Of a stretch of DNA of 11,742 nt, positions 6,440 to 11,742 are shown in pieces; position 1 is the stretch's first letter; every line of letters starts with the position of its first letter. The notes below the pieces were generated by a model, which was given only the letters and a program-made list of their open reading frames with translations, did not search any database and was not told where the DNA came from. A program made the translations under genes and the position numbers. Source of the stretch: Candidatus Aerophobota bacterium (GTDB taxonomy: Bacteria > Aerophobota > Aerophobia > Aerophobales > B3-G15); assembly GCA_003648845.1 (NCBI GenBank), contig QMQA01000013.1, positions 1 through 11,742 of the forward strand, read 5' to 3'.

Positions 6440-7204
6440 CTACAATTTATTCCACAGCTTTTTTAATTTTTCCCTGCTCAGCAAAACATAATCCCTATCC
6501 CTGGAAAAAACCTCCAGGGTTATAGTCCCATCATAATACTCCTTCAAAATCTTCACCGCCCTCTCCCAATCCACATCTCCACATCCCAGGGGAAGATGCA
6601 GGTCTCTATTTTTATCATTATCATGCAGATGGACGTGCTTTAATTTATTATGAAATTTTTTGATGAACTCCTCCGGTTTTTTGCCAAATAAGGCAGCATG
6701 GCCAATATCTATATGTAAGAATAACTCCGGCACTTTGTCTAAAATCATTGAGACATTTCTAATGTTATCCTCGGGCTTGTCCATTGGTTCGTACATCAGA
6801 TTTAGATTATATTTTCTGGCTTGTTTTAAAAGTACTCTTAAAGTTTCTACCTGAAATTTTATCCCCTCTTTTGCAGAAAACATTCCTCCTGGCCAGTTGG
6901 CATGAATGGTAACAAACCTTGCTCCAATTTCTTTTAAAACTTCAAAATATTTTGTTGCCTCCTTCACTGCTGCCTCTCTTAAAGACTTCACAGGAGAACC
7001 TATGGGGAGATACCAGGCAGTATGGCCGACTACATCTAACTTATATTCTCGCAAAAGGCATTTGACCTGTTCTACATTAATTTTCTCTGGAGTCGCCTCA
7101 TCTTCTTCCAGAAATAAATCTACAAAATCAAACCCATTTTCACCGATCCACTTTATTTCCTGAATTATGTTTTTTCTTGGATGGTTGGGAAATCCAACTT
7201 TCAT
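6440..7204 (-). CDS. Sugar phosphate isomerase/epimerase-like TIM barrel (AP endonuclease 2 / xylose-isomerase-like)
   Basis: A 254-residue protein of the xylose-isomerase-like TIM-barrel family (PF01261). Probable metal ligands sit where the family has them: E139 (LMYEPMD), D166 and H169 (HIDIGHA), H192 (HVHLHDND) and E231 (ITLEVFSRD). Further conserved-looking histidines are H61 (VVGHTAWY) and H101 (VTIHANWP). Family members isomerise or epimerise sugars or cut abasic sites; composition and length fit the sugar-type enzymes better, but the substrate is unknown. ATG 7202-7204 is preferred: AGGAGAT lies 11 bases upstream. An in-frame TTG at 7232-7234 would place that ribosome binding site inside the gene. 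It heads the leftward cluster with the nitrilase-family gene and ftsH, immediately downstream of tRNA-Arg. Confidence 0.9.
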   Translation of the reverse strand: MKVGFPNHPRKNIIQEIKWIGENGFDFVDLFLEEDEATPEKINVEQVKCLLREYKLDVVGHTAWYLPIGSPVKSLREAAVKEATKYFEVLKEIGARFVTIHANWPGGMFSAKEGIKFQVETLRVLLKQARKYNLNLMYEPMDKPEDNIRNVSMILDKVPELFLHIDIGHAALFGKKPEEFIKKFHNKLKHVHLHDNDKNRDLHLPLGCGDVDWERAVKILKEYYDGTITLEVFSRDRDYVLLSREKLKKLWNKL

Positions 7205-7230
7205 GGTAAAAGTATCTCCTTTCTCAAAAC

Positions 7231-7258
7231 ACAAAAAAATAGCAAAATTTATTTTTGC
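7231..7258 (-). terminator. AT-rich terminator-like hairpin between tRNA-Arg and the isomerase gene
   Basis: On the minus strand GCAAAA-ATAAA-TTTTGC (7242-7258) is followed by TATTTTTTT. The stem has only two G-C pairs, so read-through into the isomerase gene, which has no clear promoter of its own, is possible. Confidence 0.5.
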
Positions 7259-7328
7259 ATAAAGTGCAGCTCACCTTACGCTTATCAGCTTTCCCGGAGG
7301 TATTAATCACTAATCCAGGTAAGAAAAA

Positions 7329-7404
7329 TGGTGCGCCTGGCAGGATTTGAACCTGCGACCTTCGGCTCCGGAGGCCGACGTTCTATCCGCTGAACTACAG
7401 GCGC
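7329..7404 (-). tRNA. tRNA-Arg (anticodon CCG)
   Basis: A 76-nt cloverleaf can be folded in full. The acceptor stem is GCGCCTG/CAGGCGC with discriminator A and an encoded CCA (7329-7331). The D arm is GTTC/GAAC around AGCGGATA. The anticodon stem TCGGC/GCCGA encloses loop CTCCGGA, so the anticodon is CCG, reading arginine codon CGG. The variable loop is AGGTC and the T arm is GCAGG-TTCAAAT-CCTGC. CGG is a rare-type arginine codon in an AT-rich genome, so this is probably a minor isoacceptor. It has a strong promoter at 7505-7533. TTTTTCTT follows the CCA. Confidence 0.97.
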
Positions 7405-7504
7405 AAAAGTTTGTTAAGCAAGGACTTTTGAAACCTTTACATAACAATGCTTCCGCAGGCAAACTATTAATAAAGTTTCTCTTTTTGTTGGTTTTTGTAT
7501 TTGA

Positions 7505-7533
7505 TTTATATATCATTCTCCTCTTAAAGTCAA
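7505..7533 (-). promoter_or_regulatory. Promoter of tRNA-Arg
   Basis: On the minus strand TTGACT (7528-7533), a 17-bp spacer, then TATAAA (7505-7510). Start expected near 7498, about 94 nt before the mature tRNA 5' end, so the precursor would need leader processing. Confidence 0.7.
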
Positions 7534-7731
7534 TAGTCGCATTAAAACATTATTTCATTCAATTTTGCTCCTTTCCCATCTATTCCGCACTTTTCTCAGG
7601 TTAGCGGGAGAAACGGTTCCGGAGGTCAGCCTCAAAGAGTCTCTGATAATATATAAGACCGACTGCTGGCTAAATTTTAAAATTTTACTATATTTAGTTT
7701 TAAAATTTAATTAACAACCAAGAAAGTTCAC
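7534..7731. other. Divergent intergenic region, no gene seen
   Basis: This lies between the tRNA promoter (leftward) and the DUF1847 promoter (rightward). I see no ribosome-binding-site-linked frame. A GC-richer patch around 7600-7650 contrasts with the very AT-rich inverted repeat at 7671-7709. No known RNA class was recognised. Confidence 0.4.
7671..7709. repeat. 12-bp perfect AT-rich inverted repeat upstream of the DUF1847 promoter
   Basis: TAAATTTTAAAA (7671-7682) and TTTTAAAATTTA (7698-7709) are exact reverse complements separated by 15 bp. The right arm ends 22 bp before the -35 hexamer at 7732, a position suited to a regulator site or an UP-like activating element. Confidence 0.7.
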
Positions 7732-7759
7732 TTGACAAAAATGGTATTAAGAATAATAA
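7732..7759 (+). promoter_or_regulatory. Promoter of the DUF1847 gene and probably the genes after it
   Basis: TTGACA (7732-7737), a 16-bp spacer, then TAATAA (7754-7759). Start expected near 7766, giving a leader of about 85 nt before the ATG at 7851. The leader contains an AACTTT/AAAGTT hairpin near 7800-7818. Confidence 0.7.
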
Positions 7760-7850
7760 AGATGTGATGAGTCAGAAAGGTAAACAGGTCTCTTTTGGAA
7801 ACTTTTCACAAAAAAGTTCGAACCATATCAAAAAGAAAGGAGAAGCTCCC

Positions 7851-8573
7851 ATGGGAAAAGAATTAATTCAGTGTGCAAAATGCAGGGTGAAAAAGAAAAT
7901 ATGTCAAACAGAAGAAGGGACAGGACCTTCTTTCTGTCCCACTTTAAATAAGCACCAGGCCATCTCCCAAGCATTGGAAATATACAAAGACCCTCAAATA
8001 CGCGAGTTTGCCAGACAGGCTTCTATCCAGGAGGGAGAATGTTATGCCAACAGGAGTTTTGAGGAAAAAACCTACACGGAGCCTGTAAAAACCAGGCTGC
8101 AGGAGGTATGTGAATTTGCCGCTAAGATGAATTATAAAAAATTAGGTATCGCCTTTTGTAACGGGCTTCGTGAGGAAGCTATGCTTCTGCAAAATATCCT
8201 GGAAAAACAGGGATTTGAAGTAATATCTGTTGTATGCAAGGTGGGAGGGATTCCCAAAGAAGAGATAGGTATAAAAGAGAAGGAAAAGATAAGACCGGGC
8301 CAGCCTGAGAATATGTGTAGCCCCATAACTCAAGCCCTGGTGTTAAATGAAGAGGGAACAGATTTTAATATTCTTGTGGGTTTGTGCGTAGGGCATGACT
8401 CCCTATTTTTAAAATACTCCCAAGCTCCCTGCACCGTCCTTGTAGTCAAAGACAGAGTACTTGGCCACAATCCAGTAGCAGCCCTTTACACAAGCGGCAG
8501 CTATTATAAAAAACTAACCCAGGCTAAATTTGGCAAAGGCGGAGCGGTAAAGCAAAATGTGAGTTGCCAGTAA
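7851..8573 (+). CDS. DUF1847 metal-binding protein
   Basis: A 240-residue cysteine-rich cytosolic protein of the DUF1847 family. The N-terminus carries C8-x2-C11-x6-C18-x10-C29 (CAKCRVKKKIC and SFCP), a likely metal or Fe-S site. The C-terminal part has the family's conserved blocks: KLGIAFCNGLREEA (97-110), VCKVGGIPKEE (128-138) and GLCVGHDSLFLKYSQAP (177-193), then VKDRVLGHNPVAALY (199-213). Twelve cysteines in total. No function is established for the family; it is common in anaerobes. ATG 7851 with AAAGGAG about eight bases upstream is preferred over an in-frame ATG at 7764, which would lie almost on the promoter -10 and lacks a ribosome binding site. The downstream genes (53-aa membrane protein, transporter) run in the same direction after 146 bases and may share its promoter. 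Confidence 0.9.
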   Translation: MGKELIQCAKCRVKKKICQTEEGTGPSFCPTLNKHQAISQALEIYKDPQIREFARQASIQEGECYANRSFEEKTYTEPVKTRLQEVCEFAAKMNYKKLGIAFCNGLREEAMLLQNILEKQGFEVISVVCKVGGIPKEEIGIKEKEKIRPGQPENMCSPITQALVLNEEGTDFNILVGLCVGHDSLFLKYSQAPCTVLVVKDRVLGHNPVAALYTSGSYYKKLTQAKFGKGGAVKQNVSCQ

Positions 8574-8582
8574 AAAAGCCTG

Positions 8583-8642
8583 GCTCTTTGGGTATGAGGA
8601 AATGAGGATATTCCTCAGGGACCCGGGTCTGATTGAAAGAGC
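8583..8642 (+). other. Potential structured RNA element (three-helix arrangement)
   Basis: GCTCTTT (8583-8589) is complementary to AAAGAGC (8636-8642) and encloses two further elements: TGAGGA-TAT-TCCTCA (8603-8617) and the palindrome GACCCGGGTC (8620-8629). The arrangement resembles a junction closed by a 7-bp stem. There is no T-run, so it is not a simple terminator. A 33-codon frame starting at ATG 8603 crosses the region but lacks a properly spaced ribosome binding site. It matches no riboswitch class I know. Confidence 0.35.
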
Positions 8643-8719
8643 AAAGTTAACACAAAAGTGCCCCAGAACAATATTCCCAGCACAGTTTACCTGCAATAGA
8701 TAAGACATGGAGAGAAAAG

Positions 8720-8881
8720 GTGAAAACTGATGTTATAGTCGGTCTGGCAGTGATAGCAGGCTCATTGGGTGCTATCATTTTCTTGACTTTATGGTGCAGA
8801 CGTATCATTGAAAATCTCCATTCAAAACGCTCTAAGCAGCCACAAAAGATAAGTGAGGAAACTGGCAATGAAGGAAGCTAA
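8720..8881 (+). CDS. 53-aa single-pass membrane protein overlapping the transporter start
   Basis: GTG 8720-8722 is preceded by GGAG seven bases upstream; the stop is TAA 8879-8881. The product starts MKTDVIVGLAVIAGSLGAII, continues FLTLWCRRIIENLH and ends in a polar tail rich in K, S, Q and E. One membrane helix (about 5-25) followed by CRR implies the C-terminus faces the cytosol. No cleavable signal is apparent. I do not recognise a family. The last 14 bases overlap the first codons of the APC transporter in another frame, and the transporter's GAGG ribosome binding site lies inside this gene. This is a strong sign of translational coupling and suggests a small accessory subunit or regulator of the transporter. 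Coding is well supported by start, spacing, helix and overlap; function is inference. Confidence 0.7.
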   Translation: MKTDVIVGLAVIAGSLGAIIFLTLWCRRIIENLHSKRSKQPQKISEETGNEGS

Positions 8882-11129
8882 TATCAGACAATCTGAGATA
8901 GCTGTTGGACTTTCTCGCGAACTTAAGCTTTTTCATATCACCATGATGGGTGTGGGGATGATGATTGGCGCCGGTGTCTTTATTGGAATCGGTAATGCCA
9001 TAAAGATAGCGGGAGCAGGTGGAGTAGTCCTTACCTTTTGTTTAAACGGAGTCATTGCTCTTTTTACTGCTATGTCCTATGCGGAGTTGAGCTCGGCTAT
9101 GCCCAGAGCTGGAGGTACCTACAACTTCTCAAGGATTGCTTTTGGCCGCGGCCTGGGTTTCTTAACCGGATGGATGGAATGGTTTGCTTCATCTGTTGCT
9201 GGAAGCCTATATGCAATTACCTTTGCTATGTATACAACACACTATCTTTCCCAACTTGGTCTTATTCCTCTGGCAGACTTTCAACTCCCGGTAGTTGAGA
9301 AACTGGTAGGTGTGGGGATTGCCGGTTTATTCCTGTATATTAATTATCGGGGCGCCTCTCAGACTGGAACAACAGGTGCTCTGCTTACGCTGGGCCAGAT
9401 GATTACTCTTTCTTTCATTGCCCTCGCTGGAGTAGTGGTTGCTTTTTTTCACCCGGAGCGCCTGGCAAATTTTGAACCATTTCTTCCCCATGGCTGGAGC
9501 AAACTCCTCATCACAATGGGCCTTACCTACGTTGCTTTTGAGGGATTTGAAGTGATAGCCCAGGCTGGAGATGAGACTATCCAGCCCCGGCGCAATCTTC
9601 CCAAAGCTATGCTTTATTCTATTCTCCTGGTTGTTTTAACTTATGTTGGTCTATCTTTTGCGTCTGTGGTGGCAGTGAAAGATGTGGGTGAGCCTGCCTG
9701 GATCTGGATTGGAAAGTACGGTGGTAAAGGGTTTGGACAGGCTATCTCCCAGCTTTTGCCCTTCGGAAGTTTTCTAACAACTGTTGCTGTTATTTTTGCC
9801 TCTACTTCAGCATTAAATGCAACTATTTACTCTGCTACGCGTGCTTCTTATGCTCTTGGGAGAGATCGAATGCTACCAGAGATCTTAGCCTGCATCTCGA
9901 AAAAAAATCTCACCCCTTATATTGCTGTGCTTTTTACCGCAGGAATAGTAATTAGTGTGGTAGCTTTTTTACCCACAATAGATGTTGCATCAAGCGCCAG
10001 CATGATGTTTCTTTTTCTTTTTTTTCTCGTAAACCTCTGTGCAATTCGCATTCGGCGTCAAATGGGAGATGAGCTGACCTATGGGTTTATCATGCCTCTT
10101 TTTCCCTTTGCTCCTGTTGCTGCCATTATTACCCAAGTTCTACTTGCACTGTGGTTGATTCATGTAAGTCTTATAGCCTGGATTGTGGTACCAGTTTGGA
10201 TAATTTCAGGCATCATAATTTATCATGCCTATGCCAAGCATAAGACTGTGGTAACGCAGGATGAGGTTATGGTCCTGGAGGAGGAGCCTATTCCTCAGAA
10301 AAGGCGCTATCGAATTTTGCTTGCCGTTGCCAATCCTGCCAACGCCGTGCAACTTGCCTGGCATTGCTACCGCTTCTGCCAGGCAAAAAAGGCGGAGGTG
10401 GAAGTAGTCCATATGGTACCTGTCCCACCCCAGCTCTCTTTCCCGGATGCTCCCAGGTATATCCTTACAGGTGAGGAGGCTATTGGGGAGGCCATGCTTT
10501 ATCTTTCAGCTAATTTTCGCTTTGGAAGTACCATTCGTTACTGTCGCAGCATTTCAAGAGGAATTGTTTCTACAGCTTCTGAGCGAAAAGCTGACCTTTT
10601 GGTTATGGGATGGGAAGGTTACAGGCGAAGAGGTTTTGCTCTGGGAAGTACAATAGATCCTGTTTTAAAACGAACAACCTGTAACGTGGCGATTTTAAAA
10701 AACTGTCGTCAACAAAGATACAGGCGGGTTCTTGTTCCTTTTGCCGGAGGCCCTAACAGTATGTTTGCTCTTGAAACAGCTTCAATATTCGTTGAGAAGG
10801 AAGCAGGTCAGGTAACTGTTTTCCATGTCTCCCTGCCGGGAAAAACCGGTGTTGATGTTGAAGCTTTCCTCAGGAGAAACTTACCCTTGCTCAAAGTAGA
10901 TAGCTCATTGTTTAAACCCAAATCCGTCGCATCATCGAACCTTTTAAAGACTCTTCTTGATGAGGCCAGACAGTACGATCTGGTGGTTATAGGTGCAAGC
11001 AGAGAAGGGCTGTTTCAGCAGGCAGTTATGGGAAAGCTTCCCGAGGAGTTCGCCCGGCAATATGAGAAACCACTGATTATGGTAAAAGCATCACATCCCA
11101 TAAAGTCTTTTGTGAGAAAGTGGATATAA
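8868..11129 (+). CDS. APC-family transporter with two C-terminal USP-like domains
   Basis: A 753-residue inner-membrane transporter. Residues 20-455 form an APC (amino acid-polyamine-organocation) permease, about 12 helices. The substrate-backbone motif in TM1 is GVGMMIGAGVFIGIG (28-42), with AMSYAELSSAMPRAGGTY (68-85) and TYVAFEGFEVIAQAGDE (220-236) also typical. After a linker (460-479), a USP-like domain starts at RYRILLAVANP (480-490) and ends with GWEGYRRRGFALGST (581-595), a near-canonical USP nucleotide motif with one residue fewer in the middle. A second at RYRRVLVPFAGG (617-628) has a more degenerate motif, GASREGLFQQAVMG (709-722). Cytosolic USP domains probably sense nucleotide or stress state. 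ATG 8868 with GAGG upstream is preferred over GTG 8853, which would contain that site. The substrate is probably an amino acid or amine. Confidence 0.93.
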   Translation: MKEANIRQSEIAVGLSRELKLFHITMMGVGMMIGAGVFIGIGNAIKIAGAGGVVLTFCLNGVIALFTAMSYAELSSAMPRAGGTYNFSRIAFGRGLGFLTGWMEWFASSVAGSLYAITFAMYTTHYLSQLGLIPLADFQLPVVEKLVGVGIAGLFLYINYRGASQTGTTGALLTLGQMITLSFIALAGVVVAFFHPERLANFEPFLPHGWSKLLITMGLTYVAFEGFEVIAQAGDETIQPRRNLPKAMLYSILLVVLTYVGLSFASVVAVKDVGEPAWIWIGKYGGKGFGQAISQLLPFGSFLTTVAVIFASTSALNATIYSATRASYALGRDRMLPEILACISKKNLTPYIAVLFTAGIVISVVAFLPTIDVASSASMMFLFLFFLVNLCAIRIRRQMGDELTYGFIMPLFPFAPVAAIITQVLLALWLIHVSLIAWIVVPVWIISGIIIYHAYAKHKTVVTQDEVMVLEEEPIPQKRRYRILLAVANPANAVQLAWHCYRFCQAKKAEVEVVHMVPVPPQLSFPDAPRYILTGEEAIGEAMLYLSANFRFGSTIRYCRSISRGIVSTASERKADLLVMGWEGYRRRGFALGSTIDPVLKRTTCNVAILKNCRQQRYRRVLVPFAGGPNSMFALETASIFVEKEAGQVTVFHVSLPGKTGVDVEAFLRRNLPLLKVDSSLFKPKSVASSNLLKTLLDEARQYDLVVIGASREGLFQQAVMGKLPEEFARQYEKPLIMVKASHPIKSFVRKWI

Positions 11130-11152
11130 AGGGAAAAATTGTAAAATCGGTT

Positions 11153-11169
11153 GATCTTTTAAAAAGGTC
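11153..11169. terminator. Weak hairpin between convergent genes
   Basis: GATCTTT-TAA-AAAGGTC (one G-T pair) follows the transporter stop by 23 bases and also contains the stop of the leftward frame at 11159. There is no clear T-run after it on either strand, so terminator function is doubtful. Confidence 0.3.
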
Positions 11170-11374
11170 TTCTCCAAACCAATTTATAACAAAGTCCAGC
11201 AAAAGAAAAATTAGTACAGCTATTATAAAGAAAAATTAGTACAGCTATTATGATGAATAATCCAAAGAAGATTAACATAAAACCAATCATGCGCAAAAAA
11301 CCTCGTGATGAGGGGAATAAAAATGTTCTTTTTGATAAGCTCCACCAGGCTCTTTTGATAATCTCATCATCCAA
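11159..11374 (-). pseudogene. Small membrane protein frame, probably truncated by a 25-bp duplication
   Basis: I do not recognise a family. On the minus strand a TTG at 11372-11374 opens MDDEIIKRAWWSLSKRTFLF, a basic amphipathic start, followed by a hydrophobic helix (MIGFMLIFFGLFIIIAVLIF) and a tail ending in TAA 11159-11161. The helix runs into an exact 25-bp tandem duplication (11202-11251) that shifts the frame. With one copy removed the frame would instead continue LLLDFVINWFGEDLFKRS and run to about 11078, inside the 3' end of the convergent transporter gene. GGGGAG is only three bases before the TTG, and the frame is open upstream with no ATG to a stop near 11426. The start is thus uncertain and the frame may itself be a gene remnant. 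Possible promoter at 11422-11450. Confidence 0.4.
11202..11251. repeat. 25-bp exact tandem duplication
   Basis: The unit at 11202-11226, beginning AAAGAAAAATTAG and ending AGCTATTAT, is repeated without mismatch at 11227-11251. Its length is not a multiple of three, so it shifts the minus-strand frame at 11159-11374. Confidence 0.95.
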
Positions 11375-11632
11375 AAACTCCCCACAATATCTATCCCACC
11401 TTCTCCCTAACCCGCTTTTCCTGTATTACTACCCTTCCCCTTTATGTCAACTAATCAGGACAAGGTGGTCTTGGAGAGCATTGCAAGAGGATGCTCTACA
11501 GGGAACAAAAGAGTTTTGTTAAAATAGTTACTATTCTGAAAGCCAAAAGAATACCTCTACTTATGCGGTTTTTCGGAATCAAGTGGCAAACATGGACTAT
11601 AAGTTTTTTCCAAAACTGGATTTTTTCTCCCC
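11375..11632. other. Intergenic region with promoter-like and hairpin sequences
   Basis: On the minus strand TTGACA near 11445-11450, a 16-bp spacer and TAATAC near 11423-11428 form a promoter-like pair toward the frame at 11159-11374. Two hairpins follow the aldehyde oxidoreductase gene: AGAGCAT/ATGCTCT (11475-11497, 9-nt loop) and AACAAAA-GAG-TTTTGTT (11504-11520). Neither has a proper T-run on the minus strand. No convincing gene; the 90-codon plus-strand frame at 11250-11522 lacks a ribosome binding site and family features. Confidence 0.4.
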
Positions 11633-11742
11633 TTACCCCAGGAACTCGGGAATTTTCTCAGGGCTGCCCTCTTTATCCCAGCCTCTTATCCTGTAGTACT
11701 CATCCAGCATATAGAAAAACTCCTGCTCACTTACTGTTTTTC
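11633..11742 (-). CDS. Aldehyde:ferredoxin oxidoreductase, C-terminal fragment
   Basis: The last 35 codons of a gene entering from the right edge, ending at TAA 11633-11635. The translation includes EFFYMLDEYYRIRGWDKEGS and ends PEFLG. The block MLDEYYxxRGWD is the characteristic C-terminal signature of the tungsten- or molybdenum-dependent aldehyde:ferredoxin oxidoreductase (AOR) family; the very end is a little shorter than the common TxEKLxELGL ending. These cytosolic enzymes oxidise aldehydes to acids with ferredoxin and occur mainly in strict anaerobes. Substrate and subfamily cannot be judged from this fragment. No strong terminator follows. Confidence 0.8.
   Translation of the reverse strand, partial: KTVSEQEFFYMLDEYYRIRGWDKEGSPEKIPEFLG

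Noticed and set aside
7310..7516. 68-codon minus-strand frame and overlapping 85-codon plus-strand frame (7347-7604)
   Set aside because: Both run through the tRNA-Arg gene; their apparent protein sequence is translated tRNA.
7764..7850. N-terminal extension of the DUF1847 protein
   Set aside because: The upstream ATG lies about five bases from the promoter -10 and lacks a ribosome binding site; ATG 7851 has AAAGGAG.
8603..8704. 33-codon frame MRIFLRDPGLIERAKL...
   Set aside because: The GAGG is only two bases before the ATG and no family is recognisable; the region is better explained by its inverted repeats.
11475..11520. Two hairpins as a terminator of the aldehyde:ferredoxin oxidoreductase gene
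   Set aside because: They lie over 110 bases after the stop and neither is followed by a T-run on the minus strand.
11250..11522. 90-codon plus-strand frame
   Set aside because: Antisense to the membrane-protein frame, no ribosome binding site, and low-complexity serine/leucine/proline-rich second half.

Overview
This window is about 40% GC. It carries single-copy bacterial housekeeping genes together with anaerobe-associated genes: the C-terminus of an aldehyde:ferredoxin oxidoreductase, an AmmeMemoRadiSam-type radical SAM enzyme, and a DUF1847 metal-binding protein. Promoters are sigma70-like, ribosome binding sites are strong (GGAGG/AAGGAG), TTG and GTG starts occur, and the tRNA gene encodes its own CCA. 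An anaerobic bacterium is the best reading. The FtsH linker ([12 protein letters not shown] type) is not the form I associate with classical Bacillota, so an uncultured anaerobic lineage is possible, but the phylum cannot be fixed from this window.

Left part (1-2075), all leftward: the first 27 codons of a YifB/ComM-type Mg-chelatase-like AAA ATPase run off the left edge; then a 58-aa DUF2158-like protein with a perfect RBS; a decayed small reading frame broken by an 8-bp tandem duplication; and the radical SAM gene amrS. Two closely similar extended -10 promoters lie upstream of comM and at the 3' end of amrS. Divergent from amrS, a helix-hairpin-helix DNA-glycosylase-like protein (2274-2975) ends in an Fe-S-type cysteine loop.

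Middle part (2980-7404), all leftward: a GYD-domain protein preceded by a 43-aa hydrophobic reading frame and by a leader with its own promoter and a terminator-like hairpin; then ftsH, a nitrilase-superfamily amidohydrolase and a sugar-phosphate-isomerase-like TIM barrel, spaced like an operon (isomerase-hydrolase-ftsH); and a tRNA-Arg(CCG) with its own strong promoter.

Right part (7732-11129), rightward: a promoter with a 12-bp perfect AT-rich inverted repeat upstream drives DUF1847. This is followed by a structured-looking intergenic stretch, a 53-aa single-pass membrane protein, and a large APC-family transporter with two C-terminal universal-stress-protein (USP)-like domains. The small membrane gene overlaps the transporter start by 14 bp, so the two are probably translationally coupled. 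This pair is the most attractive candidate for an undescribed functional unit.

Right edge, leftward: a small membrane-protein frame that looks truncated by an exact 25-bp tandem duplication, then the last 35 codons of an aldehyde:ferredoxin oxidoreductase. I see no CRISPR array, complete insertion sequence, phage gene or rRNA.
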